Shown one piece after another: positions 1 to 8,928 of a stretch of 64,000 bases of DNA; position 1 is the first letter of the stretch, and every line of letters begins with the position of its first letter. The notes under the pieces are model-generated. The model was given only the letters and a program-made list of their open reading frames with translations, was not told where the DNA came from and searched no databases. Origin of the DNA: Edaphobacter modestus (GTDB lineage Bacteria > Acidobacteriota > Terriglobia > Terriglobales > Acidobacteriaceae); NCBI RefSeq assembly GCF_004217555.1, contig NZ_SHKW01000001.1, positions 868,001 to 932,000 of the forward strand, read 5' to 3'. The position numbers and the translations under genes are program-made.

Positions 1-2
1 CC

Positions 3-317
3 GGCTCTGTTGCATTAACTGGCGCACACGCGACTCGCCCTTACAGATGCTACAGATCAGGCAGCAACATCGAACAGCTTGTTGATGAATTTAATTTCGC
101 CGGCGACCTTGGGCTTGCAGAGGATGCAATGACGGCGGCGGATCATACGCATGACTTCAAATCCCTTGATGGTGGCCGACGCTGTTCTCATCGTCTGAAA
201 ACCGCGGGTGCGACGGATCACCCGCTTGAGACCACCGTGATCTGCCTCAATGATGTTGTTTAGATATTTCGACCTGCGGTACTTCGTGTCCGGTGGCAAC
301 TTGCCTTCGTGCCGCAG
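3..317 (-). pseudogene. IS6-family transposase, C-terminal remnant with IS end
   Basis: The last ~85 residues of an IS6-type DDE transposase are readable on the minus strand (KYRRSKYLNNIIEADHG, then RRTRGFQTMRTA, ending FINKLFDVAA at position 60). The Glu of EADHG is the family's final catalytic acid. Homology stops upstream of about position 317, so the N-terminal two thirds are missing. The sequence GGCTCTGTTGCA near position 4 matches the usual IS6 terminal inverted repeat, so one true end of the element survives. No second end was found. The copy cannot be active. Confidence 0.8.
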
Positions 318-619
318 CGGGAAAGGGGAAGGAGAGGTGGGTCTCGGTTGGAACGACTCCGTGGCTTGCGGCGAATGTGCTTCCACCGGCTATACGGTAG
401 TTCCGGAGACGGCGTCCTGACCTGCGTGTTCAGTTCTTGGATGGACCGCCCAACGACATTGAAGAACGTCTGAAGCCGAACAAGCTGGATGTGGGTGCTG
501 GTCTCTCGCGCTTCATCTGACATACGCGCTCCGCGGTTCGTTATTTGATAGAAGTCCAGATTCACCACCGGATCGCTAAACGCTCTTGTCGCTACTAACG
601 CCTTTTGAGGTTCAGTCAT
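260..619 (-). CDS. possible small hypothetical gene running into the IS6 remnant
   Basis: From an ATG at 619 a reading frame gives an ordinary-looking protein start (MTEPQKALVATRAFSDP) of roughly 70 residues, then runs into DNA belonging to the IS6 remnant and stops at 260. Composition over the first 70 residues is protein-like, but no family is recognised and no clear Shine-Dalgarno is present. It may be the 5' part of a gene truncated by the IS, or chance. The function is unknown. Confidence 0.2.
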   Translation of the reverse strand: MTEPQKALVATRAFSDPVVNLDFYQITNRGARMSDEARETSTHIQLVRLQTFFNVVGRSIQELNTQVRTPSPELPYSRWKHIRRKPRSRSNRDPPLLPLSRCGTKASCHRTRSTAGRNI

Positions 620-705
620 TGCTAAATCGCCTGTGCACTCTTTGACTCCTGGCCTCGAACGCGACGGCCAAACTAGCTTGTGCATATCAACGGCTCGGAG
701 GCCGT

Positions 706-1671
706 TTGTATGCGCAAAAGCATAGGAAACCGCCCTGCCGCAAGATCGTCTTGCGGCTTCCGGATCTGGATCACACGAAATCTGCTGTTCTCAACAGCCT
801 CAGTTCTCCTTGTTCTCGGCGAAACTACAAGTTCGCGATGGAGCAATTCATCACCTGGTACTGTTCCGAACCTCGCCTTGCCCTGAATCGGGCCGTCGTT
901 TTGCGATTTCGTCTTTACCTGGAATCTCTTGGATTGGCTGCAGGAACAATTAACCAACGGCTTGCGGCGGTGAGGCGGCTGGCCTATGAGGCTGCAGATT
1001 CCGGCCTGCTCAGTCCGGAGCTCGCTGCAGGCATTCGTCGGATCAAAGGCGTAAAACAGTTGGGCGCGCGTGCCGGAAACTGGCTGACTCGGGATCAAGC
1101 CCGAGCACTGTTAGAAATAGCCGATGGGGAGGACCTACGATCCATTCGTGATCTCGCGATGATTTCAGTGCTGCTGGGTTGTGGATTGCGACGTGCGGAG
1201 CTGTCAGCTCTCGAAGTTGATGATCTGCAGATAAGGCAGGGACACTGGGCGATCGTCGATCTGGTTGGCAAAGGCGGCCATATTCGGACTGTGCCAATGC
1301 CCCTTTGGGTGAAAGCAGCCATCGATCGCTGGATATCTGCAGCTAATGTTAAAGCGGGCAGGATCTTCCGGGTGGTCAGCCGTCACGGAACTTCATGGGG
1401 CAAGGGAATATCCGAATACGTCATCTGGTACGTCGTGCGAGGATGTGCCGAACGGATGCAACTGGATCATCTCGCTCCGCATGACCTCCGCCGAATCTGT
1501 GCTAAGCTCAGCCACGCAAGTGGTGGAGAACTGGAGCAGATTCAATTCCTCCTAGGGCATGTCTCGGTACTGACTACTGAGCGGTACCTCGGCTGCAAGC
1601 AGAACTTGGAAGAACCCGTCAATGATCGTTTCGGATGTCTCTTCGCTCCCGGGACCGTCGATTTACGCTAA
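706..1671 (+). CDS. tyrosine recombinase / site-specific integrase
   Basis: The 321-residue protein is a phage-integrase/XerC-like tyrosine recombinase that would cut and rejoin DNA through a 3'-phosphotyrosine. An N-terminal SAM-like core-binding domain (about residues 30-105) precedes the catalytic domain. The catalytic set is visible: R162 (GLRRAEL), K189 (GKGG), H259 and R262 (HDLRR), H285 (LLGH) and nucleophile Y294 (ERYLG). It lies alone beside an IS6 relic, with no phage genes or cassette array around it, so it is probably an orphan integrase or relic of an integrated element. Length is normal for the family. No attachment site was identified. Confidence 0.88.
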   Translation: MYAQKHRKPPCRKIVLRLPDLDHTKSAVLNSLSSPCSRRNYKFAMEQFITWYCSEPRLALNRAVVLRFRLYLESLGLAAGTINQRLAAVRRLAYEAADSGLLSPELAAGIRRIKGVKQLGARAGNWLTRDQARALLEIADGEDLRSIRDLAMISVLLGCGLRRAELSALEVDDLQIRQGHWAIVDLVGKGGHIRTVPMPLWVKAAIDRWISAANVKAGRIFRVVSRHGTSWGKGISEYVIWYVVRGCAERMQLDHLAPHDLRRICAKLSHASGGELEQIQFLLGHVSVLTTERYLGCKQNLEEPVNDRFGCLFAPGTVDLR

Positions 1672-1748
1672 GCCCTGTTGTCAGGAGTTGAGATTCGACC
1701 TCGGAGAATCGCTGGACATTGGCCGTAGTCAGGGGAGCTCTCAACAGA

Positions 1749-2759
1749 TTAATCGGAGAAATCCAGCAAGACCTTTTCCTGTCCTGCCTCACCATCGGCG
1801 AGGCTTACTGCCTCTTGGAAGTCTTTAACTGAATACCGCAAACTCGCTGGCGGCGTAAGTGCTCCCTTCGATAACATGGTGAGAAGAACGCTCGTCGCTG
1901 CCCGCACTTCGGCGAGCGGCTGGGAAGGCACCCAACGCGGAAGCCACCAGCCGCGAATCGTCGCTGTCGAATAAATCAACCGCGGAGCAAAGAGCGGCAT
2001 GATGAATTTCGCGGGATCCGTCTGCCGATGACTGGAAAGGGCTCCATACACAAGCATGGTTCCCGCGGGAGCGAGGTTGCGGGCAATCTCGGCGCCAAGG
2101 TCTCCGGCAACGCAGTCAATCGCTCGTTCAACGCCCTTGCCCGCGGTCAATTCCTGCAGGCGTGACCTGAGATCCTCGTCGGCTGTGCAGATGACCTCAT
2201 CGCCTCCGAGGTTGCGTATGATTGACTCCTGCTCGCGCCGCCGGATGACGTTGATTGTCTTGAATCGATACTGCTGCGCCAGTTGAAGCACGAACTTCCC
2301 CACGCTGGATGCAGCCGCCGTCTGCAGAAGCCAGTCGCCCTCCTTGAGGGTGTGAGTTGATATGGTCAATGCCCATGCCGTCAAAGGATTGATGTAGGAA
2401 GCGGCGGCGGCCGAATCGTCTAGGCCGTCTGGAACGGGCACGAGTCTGTCCGCTGGGCACACGATCTGCTCGCGCCAGGTGTTCCATGTGTTAACAAAAA
2501 CTACGCGCGTTCCAGCCATCGGACCTTGCACGCCCGGACCTACGGCCTCCACAATCCCCACCCCTTCAATGCCCGGGCTGGCCGGCAACTCCGGCTGATA
2601 GCCATAGCGCCCGCGCACCATGTGCAGGTCGGATGCGTTGATCGGGCTCAGCAGCACTCGGACGAGCGCTTCGCCGGGGGCCAAAGGCGGAGTGGGGATC
2701 TCTGCCAGTTCCAATACGCTCTTCGGTTCACCGGTCTCGCGAAAGATCAATGCCTTCAT
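1749..2759 (-). CDS. MDR-superfamily NAD(P)H oxidoreductase (quinone/enoyl-thioester reductase-like)
   Basis: The 336-residue zinc-independent medium-chain dehydrogenase/reductase has a GroES-like N-terminal half (residues 1-120) and a Rossmann half beginning near the AAASSVGKFVLQLA segment. That segment and the following INVIRRREQ resemble the 2-enoyl-thioester reductase (MECR/ETR) branch more than classical zinc alcohol dehydrogenases, and no structural-zinc cysteines are present. A good ribosome-binding site (GGAGGT) lies just upstream of the ATG at 2759. Flanking genes give no pathway hint. The substrate is unknown; quinone or enoyl reduction with NADPH is the family expectation. Confidence 0.8.
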   Translation of the reverse strand: MKALIFRETGEPKSVLELAEIPTPPLAPGEALVRVLLSPINASDLHMVRGRYGYQPELPASPGIEGVGIVEAVGPGVQGPMAGTRVVFVNTWNTWREQIVCPADRLVPVPDGLDDSAAAASYINPLTAWALTISTHTLKEGDWLLQTAAASSVGKFVLQLAQQYRFKTINVIRRREQESIIRNLGGDEVICTADEDLRSRLQELTAGKGVERAIDCVAGDLGAEIARNLAPAGTMLVYGALSSHRQTDPAKFIMPLFAPRLIYSTATIRGWWLPRWVPSQPLAEVRAATSVLLTMLSKGALTPPASLRYSVKDFQEAVSLADGEAGQEKVLLDFSD

Positions 2760-3263
2760 CTAGTACCTCCTGGCTCTTCAGGCGATGGCTGATTCGGCCG
2801 AATGTTCTGGTTCTTCGGGAATAAGAATCGGAGTTGGCGATGGAGGAGAACATCTCCGTCGAAGCTGAGAAATGCTGCACCCAATTCGCTGAACGACACA
2901 TTCCGCAGCGTCATTTGCCATATACTCCTTCATCTCCGGGGAGGATTTTTGTGTACGGAGGAGTCTCATGTCAAGGGCGGATAAAGGGGAACCAGTGTGG
3001 CATCTCGCTGCGACCACCGGTGAGGTTGAGCAGGTTTTGTGGTGAACCCCCATTTTCCTTGGAACAGTGGTATCAGAGAATGCTCACCACTCTCTGTCCT
3101 AAAAACCCTAAATTTTACTACCCTTCCCGGGATTGTCAAAATGAGGCAAAATCGCCGTGTCACTCACAGAGATGGAACTCGATGAGTGTAAGGACCTGTT
3201 GGCAACAACTGAGATTCAGTTGCCCTTCCGGGTTGGATGTTCTCATATCCTTTCAGTACCCGA
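2760..3263. other. gene-free stretch
   Basis: About 500 bp between the MDR gene and the TlpA-like relic. Frames here on either strand have biased, non-protein-like composition. No IS end, hairpin or RNA was recognised; it should hold the promoter of the MDR gene at its left end. Confidence 0.4.
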
Positions 3264-3972
3264 CTATGGGCTCTCTCCCGTCACTGTCCGCAAGCTTCCC
3301 GGGAGGTGTTCTCCGTCGAGCGGAAGATGACTCATTTCGCCGATCGAGAGGATGGTGCGATGCTCATCGAGCAAGATCATTGTTGGCCATTGTGATATCT
3401 GGAACCGGTTTTGCAATAGATCTCTGTCAAATCGAGCCTGTTGCCATTGAATCCCCATCGTGCGGATGACCCGTTCAGGTTTTTCGGGCGTCTCGTCTCC
3501 GTTCATCCCCAGAATCTCGAACCCTTTGCCATGGAACTCTGCATATACCTTCTTCAACACTGGAAGGTCCTCCATACAGGGGACGCACCATGTTGCCCAG
3601 AAGTCCAACAGAATAAATCTCCCCTTCAAATCGGAGAGATGGCGCCTCGTACCCCCGGAATCCGTAAACTCAAAATCCGGCAATACCGAGCCGATTGAAA
3701 GATGGATGCGATGATCGGCGGTGCGTGGCACCGCGCGCAATACAAATCGATTGTTTTTCAGATCGACGGACTGCATCTGCAGTGTGAGGTCTCCCGCTTC
3801 GAACACCGCCGCGCTTCCCCGTGCGCGCAAGGTTTCTCCGCTGCCCGGAGTCAGGTCGAACTTTCCGTCGCCGTTGATATCCAGCCATTCGACTCCACTT
3901 GTCAGCCGGATTCCCTGCGCCCTGAAGTCATATTCGAGCCGAACCTGCAACGTGCGCTTGGGAAGCTGGGCA
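3264..3972 (-). pseudogene. TlpA-like thioredoxin-domain protein, 5'-truncated
   Basis: The surviving C-terminal ~230 residues contain a thioredoxin fold of the TlpA/ResA type with the redox pair WCVPC (C122 and C125 when counted from the TTG at 3950), preceded by a beta-rich segment with a DINGDGKFD calcium-like loop. The frame stays open upstream of 3950 to the breakpoint at 3972, where DNA of an IS3 element begins. The natural start, and presumably the signal peptide, have been removed. The intact protein would be a periplasmic thiol-disulfide reductase. Without its start the gene is probably dead. Confidence 0.8.
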
Positions 3973-4120
3973 TATGGACCTATCGGAATGGTGTGAAGAT
4001 TGACTTCTCCCGACCGGGCAAACCGACTGACAACGCGTTCGTGGAGAGCTTCAATGGGACCTTCCGCTCAGAGTGCCTCGACACCCACTGGTTCCTGGAT
4101 CTGAAAGAGGCAAGGAAGCT
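3973..4120 (+). repeat. 148-bp fragment of the neighbouring IS3 orfB, same orientation
   Basis: This stretch is identical base for base to positions 5045-5192 inside orfB of the adjacent IS3 element, in direct orientation. It encodes the part of the transposase holding the final catalytic Glu (NAFVESFNG). Its left edge is the breakpoint in the TlpA gene, and its right edge is exactly where the full element starts at 4121. It is therefore a second, deleted copy of the same IS. Confidence 0.95.
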
Positions 4121-4198
4121 TGATGGGCCCCGGTAATTCTGAGCCAAAGCAGATGTTAGTTTCCGCTAAATTTAGCCTGAGAAGGCGGAGGGATTTGG

Positions 4199-4465
4199 AT
4201 GCGGAAGAAGCGATTCAGTGTGGAGCAGATGATCGGAGTATTGAAGCAGGCGGAGGTTGGAGTGCCTGTAGCGGAGGTGATCCGCAAGGCAGGGATCAGC
4301 GAGCAGACGTTCTACCGCTGGAAGGCGAAGTATGCCGGTCTGGAAGTGGACCAGGTCCGTCAAATGGCTCAGCTGCAGGAAGAGAACCTGCGGCTGAAGC
4401 AGCTGGTGGCGGAACTGACGCTGGATAAGACGATGCTGCAGGATGTTCTCTCAAAAAAATGGTGA
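4199..4465 (+). CDS. IS3-family transposase OrfA
   Basis: This 88-residue helix-turn-helix protein has the IS3 OrfA layout: the HTH at residues 5-45 (EQMIGVLKQAE to SEQTFYRWK), then a leucine-zipper helix with heptads (MAQLQEENLRLKQLVAEL). It ends with KKW, as IS407-group OrfA proteins commonly do. It binds the IS ends and is normally fused to OrfB by frameshifting. It overlaps the start of orfB by 7 bp. Confidence 0.92.
   Translation: MRKKRFSVEQMIGVLKQAEVGVPVAEVIRKAGISEQTFYRWKAKYAGLEVDQVRQMAQLQEENLRLKQLVAELTLDKTMLQDVLSKKW
4453..4459 (+). promoter_or_regulatory. A7 slippery site for -1 programmed frameshift
   Basis: Seven adenines sit six bases before the orfA stop codon. A slip of -1 here moves ribosomes from the orfA frame (TCA AAA AAA TGG TGA) into orfB, producing the OrfAB transposase. 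This is the standard IS3-family arrangement. Inferred from position and sequence. Confidence 0.75.
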
Positions 4466-5310
4466 AGCCTTCGCGGCGTGGACCGATGGTGGAGCGTCTG
4501 GTGGAAAGCTATCTGGTGAGCGAGCGGCATGCCTGCCGTGTTCTGTGGGTTCCAAGAGCGACCTACCGCTATCGAAGCTGCCTCGATCCACGAACTGAGC
4601 TGCGGATGCGTATCCGCGAGATCGCTCAGGCAAGAGTGCGCTATGGATACCGTAAGATCCGCGTACTGTTGAACCGCGAAGGCTGGGAAGTGGGTAAGTA
4701 TGTGGTGTATCGGTTGTACGTGGAAGAAGGCCTGACTCTGAAGCGGATGAAGCCAGCCGGCAAGCGCAAAGCAGCGCGACATCGCGAAGAACGGTTGAAG
4801 GCAACCGGCCCGGATCAGGCCTGGAGTATGGACTTCGTAGCCGACCAGCTGCAGGATGGCACAAAGTTCCGCTCGTTGACCATCGTCGATGTCTATACCA
4901 GAGAGGCGGTGGCAATCGAAGCTGGACAAAGCTTGAAAGGAGACGATGTGGTACGAGTGTTGAATCGAGTGAAGCTCGAACGCGCCGTTCCAAAGGTGCT
5001 GTTCTGTGACAACGGCAGTGAGTTCACCGGCCAGGCGATGGACCTATGGACCTATCGGAATGGTGTGAAGATTGACTTCTCCCGACCGGGCAAACCGACT
5101 GACAACGCGTTCGTGGAGAGCTTCAATGGGACCTTCCGCTCAGAGTGCCTCGACACCCACTGGTTCCTGGATCTGAAAGAGGCAAGGAAGCTCATCGAAG
5201 CCTGGAGGCGGGAATATAATGAGAGCCGTCCTCACGCATCTCTCGATGACAGGACACCAAGCGAGTTCGCCAGCCAGATCGCGGCTAGCCGCGATCTGGC
5301 TGCAACCTAA
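4459..5310 (+). CDS. IS3-family transposase OrfB (DDE integrase domain)
   Basis: The 283-residue catalytic part has an HTH_21 region (about residues 40-100) followed by an rve integrase fold. The DDE triad is complete: D125 in MDFVAD, D184 in CDNGSEF and E220 in FVESFNG. The downstream RPHASLDDRTP signature is also present. The ATG at 4459 lies in the A7 slip site, so most product is probably made as the OrfAB fusion. Residues around 196-244 are duplicated at DNA level just outside the element (3973-4120). Confidence 0.93.
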   Translation: MVKPSRRGPMVERLVESYLVSERHACRVLWVPRATYRYRSCLDPRTELRMRIREIAQARVRYGYRKIRVLLNREGWEVGKYVVYRLYVEEGLTLKRMKPAGKRKAARHREERLKATGPDQAWSMDFVADQLQDGTKFRSLTIVDVYTREAVAIEAGQSLKGDDVVRVLNRVKLERAVPKVLFCDNGSEFTGQAMDLWTYRNGVKIDFSRPGKPTDNAFVESFNGTFRSECLDTHWFLDLKEARKLIEAWRREYNESRPHASLDDRTPSEFASQIAASRDLAAT

Positions 5311-5359
5311 ACCGGCCGCGACTAACTCTAGGCTTGGTACAGAAAAACTAGGCCCTTCA

Positions 5360-5711
5360 TAAAACGCGCTACACTAACTCCTCACTGGTACAAAACATCG
5401 GGCAGGCCACCTCAATCTACCTTCTCGTCGCTATGAGTCTCTTCGACGTCGAACTCTCCAATCTCGCGATCACGGAAGAAGACCTTCTAGAAATGCTCCT
5501 GGGTTCATCAGCAGCTCGGAAATTGAGCGATGAGCTGGATCCGAGCATAGAGCTTCGCAACAGGCTCGAACAATCCCGCAAAGATTCTCTCAATAATCAA
5601 GTTCTTCTTCTCTTTAGGGTTGTCCGGAAGGGATGTTTCTCTTATCCGATAGTGTTGCCGCGAGAGCGGAGACAGCTCTGAGTCGAGCAGGAATTTGACA
5701 CTATGATCGCT
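5360..5711. other. gene-free stretch between IS3 and padR
   Basis: About 350 bp. A frame from an ATG at 5433 could encode 82 residues but has no ribosome-binding site and no recognisable family, so it is not called. The promoter of padR should lie in the last 100 bp. Confidence 0.35.
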
Positions 5712-5744
5712 TCTCTCCTATTCTCCTATGCACGATAGGAGAGA
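5712..5744. promoter_or_regulatory. inverted repeat overlapping the padR ribosome-binding site (likely PadR operator)
   Basis: A perfect 8-bp inverted repeat TCTCCTAT-N5-ATAGGAGA occupies 5722-5742, and an additional TCTCTCCTAT at 5712-5721 pairs over 10 bp with the same right arm (5735-5744). The right arm contains the AGGAGAG Shine-Dalgarno, 7 bp before the padR ATG. PadR proteins are dimeric repressors that often control their own operon, so this dyad is a natural operator. Binding is inferred, not shown. Confidence 0.55.
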
Positions 5745-5750
5745 GGCGTT

Positions 5751-6092
5751 ATGGGAAAATCTGTCGATTTACTCCAGGGAACTCTCGAGATTCTCATCCT
5801 CAAATCGAGTTCTCTTGGTCCGCAGCATGGCTACGGTATCCTCCTGCGCATCCAGCAGATCTCTCAGGGACGCCTCGAAATCCCTCAAGGCTCGTTCTAT
5901 GTCGCTCTCTATCGCATGGAGCACAAGGGCCTTATTGAAGGTGAATGGGGCGAGTCAGAAAACAACCGCCGCGCCAAGTTCTATAAACTCACCGCAGCCG
6001 GCCGCAAACAACTCAAGCACGAGATCAATAAGTGGACTGAGATGACCGGCGTCGTCGGCTCTATCCTCAACGCCACTTCGGAGGCTCTATGA
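5751..6092 (+). CDS. PadR-family transcriptional regulator
   Basis: This 113-residue winged-helix repressor is of the short, acidobacterial PadR type. The start MGKSVDLLQGTLEILILK, the wing region HGYGILLRIQQIS and the FYVALYRMEHKGLI recognition region are typical. The following permease start overlaps its stop codon (ATGA at 6089), the usual coupling of PadR with ADOP-type permeases in these bacteria. The protein is intact although its partner is decayed. It presumably represses its own operon through the dyad at 5712-5744; the ligand is unknown. Confidence 0.92.
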   Translation: MGKSVDLLQGTLEILILKSSSLGPQHGYGILLRIQQISQGRLEIPQGSFYVALYRMEHKGLIEGEWGESENNRRAKFYKLTAAGRKQLKHEINKWTEMTGVVGSILNATSEAL

Positions 6093-8017
6093 GTTTCACT
6101 GCCACTCTTCGCAGCTGGTGGCGCGCCCTCATCCATCGCAGTCAAACCGACCGCGATGTCGCCGACGAGCTTCGTTTCCACATCGAGCAGCGCACGCAGC
6201 ACCTCATCGACTCAGGCATCTCTCCGGCGGATGCGATCCGCCAGGCACAGATGGAGATGGGTCGACCCGACGTCCAGAAGGAAATCTACCGCTCTGCCAT
6301 CGGCCTACGCCCACTTTATGAAATAGGCGGCGATCTCCGCGGCGCGATCCGATCTCTCCATCGCTGTCCTTTCGTCTCCATTGCCGCTGTTGTTTCCCTC
6401 GCCCTCGGTATCGGAGCCACCTCCGCAATGTTCAACGTCATCTACTCTACGGTCCTCAATCCCTTTCCGTACCGCGATACGGACCGCATCGTGAATCCGT
6501 CGCTCATCGACGAAAAGCAGCCGCTGCTCCCTACCTGGTTCGCTCTTGAACCTACCCAGTACGACGAGTTCCTTAAGGCAAGGTCGATCGATAGCGTCCT
6601 CGGTTTCCTGCTTCGCCCACGGACCGACACCGGGAGCGACTACCCCGAAGACGTCAGCGTTGACTTTGTTACGCCCAACATGAACGACTTCCTTGGCATC
6701 TCGGCCTCGGACCCGCGCTGCGCTTTTCGCGGCCCGGAATCGCGCAGATGATACAGTCGCGTACCCGCACGTTCACCCAATCGAGCGGTCGCTCGCTCAA
6801 CCTCCTCATCACCGCGCAGATCACGCTCACGTGCATCCTGCTAAGTGTTGCCGCCGCCGCCTTCGCGGGTTTCCGCCATCTGACCTCGATGAAGCTCGGC
6901 TACGATCCTCACAACGTCGGTTTTATTGGACTTCCGCTCAAGCCCAACCCCACGAAGAACCATCAGGCCTACGCCCGTTACATCGAGCAGCTCACCAATA
7001 CCGTCGCCTCCGTTCAAGGAGTCATATCGGTCGGCATCCTCTCCAGCGGCATCCCGCCTTCGCAGCCCTTCGGCGGCCTCGGACTCCCCGCATCCTTTGA
7101 CATCTTCGGCCAGAAACCGTCTGAGCCTCTGCACGCTCTCGTCCAGCTCGTTAGCCCCGCATACTTCGACACCCTCAGAATTTCACTTCTTCAGGGACGC
7201 CTTTGGACCCCCGACGAAAATCGCCGCGGAGATTTCGTCGCCGTCGTTAACCAGACCTTCGTCGATCGCTATATGACCGGCCGAGCGGTCCTCGGCCAGC
7301 AGGTCCGCACCGACGCCCTCAAAAACGATGGCCGGCCCGCGAGCATCACCTCGCCTGAAAGCGACGGCTGGCGTCAGATCATCGGTGTCGTCGCCGACTC
7401 GCGCAACGATGGCCTCGAGCGGCCGGCCGCCCCCGGCGATCTACGTCCCTCACACCGCCTTCATGTGGAATCATGCACAGATCTTCTTCCGCTCGACCAC
7501 CGCACCACAAAGCCTTGAGCGTCCTCTGCGCCTCGCCCTGCATAAGCTCAACTCCGAACAGGGAATCTCCGGCAACGAGGTTCGTACTCTCGACGATGCG
7601 CTCAGTATTCAAACCGTTTGGGTACAGCAGCACATGTTCTCCGTTCTTTGTAGTTTCTTCGGAGGTCTTGCTCTCGCTCTCTCCCTCTTCGGCATCACAA
7701 GCACCATTCTGTTCACCGCAGAACAACGAAAGAATGAGCTTGGAATACGTCTCGCTCTTGGTGCTCCCCGCAGCCACATCGTGTGGACCGTCATGCAGAC
7801 TTTGTTGCCCACCATCACCGCCGCGGTGTTGCTCGGAGTGGCCTTGAATCTCGGGTTCCGAAACATCCTCAAACACTGGATGCCCGCTGGCGCGAACTCG
7901 TTCTGGATACCTGCCTGGGTAACCGTTCTTCTCATACTGCCCTCAGCCATCGCTTGCTTGATTCCAGCAGTGCGAGCCGCCTATACCGATCCGCTTGAAA
8001 CGCTCCGCAATGATTGA
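6089..8017 (+). pseudogene. ADOP-family FtsX/MacB-like ABC permease, internally deleted and frameshifted
   Basis: The N-terminal part (6089-6700) has the ADOP cap (ADELRFHIEQRTQ), the first membrane segment (VSLALGIGATSAMF) and the start of the periplasmic MacB-PCD domain. At about 6705 the sequence jumps to the cytoplasmic loop (PALRFSRPGIAQM) that normally lies some 150-200 residues later, with loss of frame. It then continues through the second half until a second frameshift near 7430. The last three membrane helices and the ending IPAVRAAYTDPLETLRND are readable. About 640 codons remain of an expected ~800. The intact protein would be an inner-membrane permease partnered with an ATPase not seen here. 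Confidence 0.85.
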
Positions 8018-8085
8018 AGTTAATAATGTCTAAGTTACGAGAAGAGCCTATGTCGCGACGAGCCCGCGCAGATAGGATGGCCTCC

Positions 8086-8743
8086 CTACTGCGTGGGGGT
8101 CGTCGCCATTCGATTCGTAGCGCGATCCCACATGGCTTCAAAGCGAGTTTCGAACCGCGCTGCCAGTGTCTTATCTACTTCGTAATGCACATCATTGTCC
8201 TGGCGCTTGAGGCCAGTTGGCCGACCCTGTACGCAGTAGAGCGCCGTCGATGACATAGCTCTTGAAGCGCATCAGGTCCTGCGAAGCTTTCACACGGACC
8301 TCGACCCCACCCGCCAGCAGCGTTGGCGTGGTGGAAGAGCCGCGCTGGTTCTCCTGCATTGATTCTCTCGAATCACGGTAGACACGCACCCGTACTCCAG
8401 AGCGCGCCAAGCCAACCAGTTCCGCGGCCAGCTCACGATCCGTGAAGCTGTACATCGCCACATCGACAGAGACCTTCGCCGTCCTGAGCGTCTCTATCTC
8501 ACTTCGTTCCAGGTTCGACTCCGGCGCATAGAGAACGACTGCATGGGCTGTTGGGGCGCAGAGAGTGGAACTACTTTGACCCGCCGCCGAGATCCCGGTG
8601 ATGGCGGGAAGAAGAAGCACCAGACAGACGAAATATTCGCCGAACAGACTTTGAAGACAGCATGATCGCAAGTCTACGGACTCACAGAAGGTTCTCAGCC
8701 GATTCTTCAGCTTTAACCAGTCTCGGCGTGCCAAAACGGACAT
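8086..8743 (-). pseudogene. phospholipase-D-like nuclease family protein, frameshifted
   Basis: A membrane/signal segment (FVCLVLLLPAITGISA) is followed by a PLD-like domain (VVLYAPESN..., DVAMYSFTDRELAAEL). In the HKD-type motif the His is replaced by Arg: RFKSYVIDG followed by LLRTGSANW. Just after GSANW, near 8225, the frame breaks; the continuation TGLKRQDNDVHYEVDKT is found in another frame to a stop at 8086. The frameshift and the lost His both indicate decay. The start is uncertain; an ATG at 8743 is used. It converges on the permease relic. Confidence 0.7.
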
Positions 8744-8928
8744 CACTCTTCGCCTTCGCCTCATTCCAAAACACCCCACAGACCTAAGACCAAGGCCACG
8801 ACCAGAAAGGGAGGAAGGCTCCTCCCAGCATAGCCGGCTATGGAACCACCGTCTTACTTTCCGGATTGCCGACCATCCAGACGCGATCCATCGGTACACC
8901 GCGCCTAGAGGTGTGAGCGTATGCTTCC

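Larger units (their letters stand above)
4121..5359 (+). mobile_element. IS3-family element (IS407-like), about 1.24 kb
   Basis: The ends are imperfect inverted repeats: the left end starts TGATGGGCC at 4121 and the right end reads GGCCCTTCA at 5351-5359, diverging after about 10 bp. It contains orfA and orfB overlapping in a -1 relation. Flanks are AGCT on the left and TAAA on the right, so no target duplication is visible, consistent with rearrangement on the left side. Both reading frames are intact and the copy could be functional. Confidence 0.85.

Noticed and set aside
706..1671. Integron integrase or phage integrase module
   Set aside because: The recombinase lacks the extra helix of integron integrases and no attC sites, cassettes or phage genes flank it.
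2834..3469. 211-codon open frame on the plus strand
   Set aside because: Overlaps the real TlpA-like coding sequence on the other strand and has no protein-like pattern or family.
3973..4120. Possibility that this is a second IS3 element in its own right
   Set aside because: Only 148 bp are present, without ends; it is a fragment identical to part of the neighbour.
5433..5681. 82-codon open frame after the IS3 element
   Set aside because: No ribosome-binding site and no family; composition is borderline. Left uncalled.
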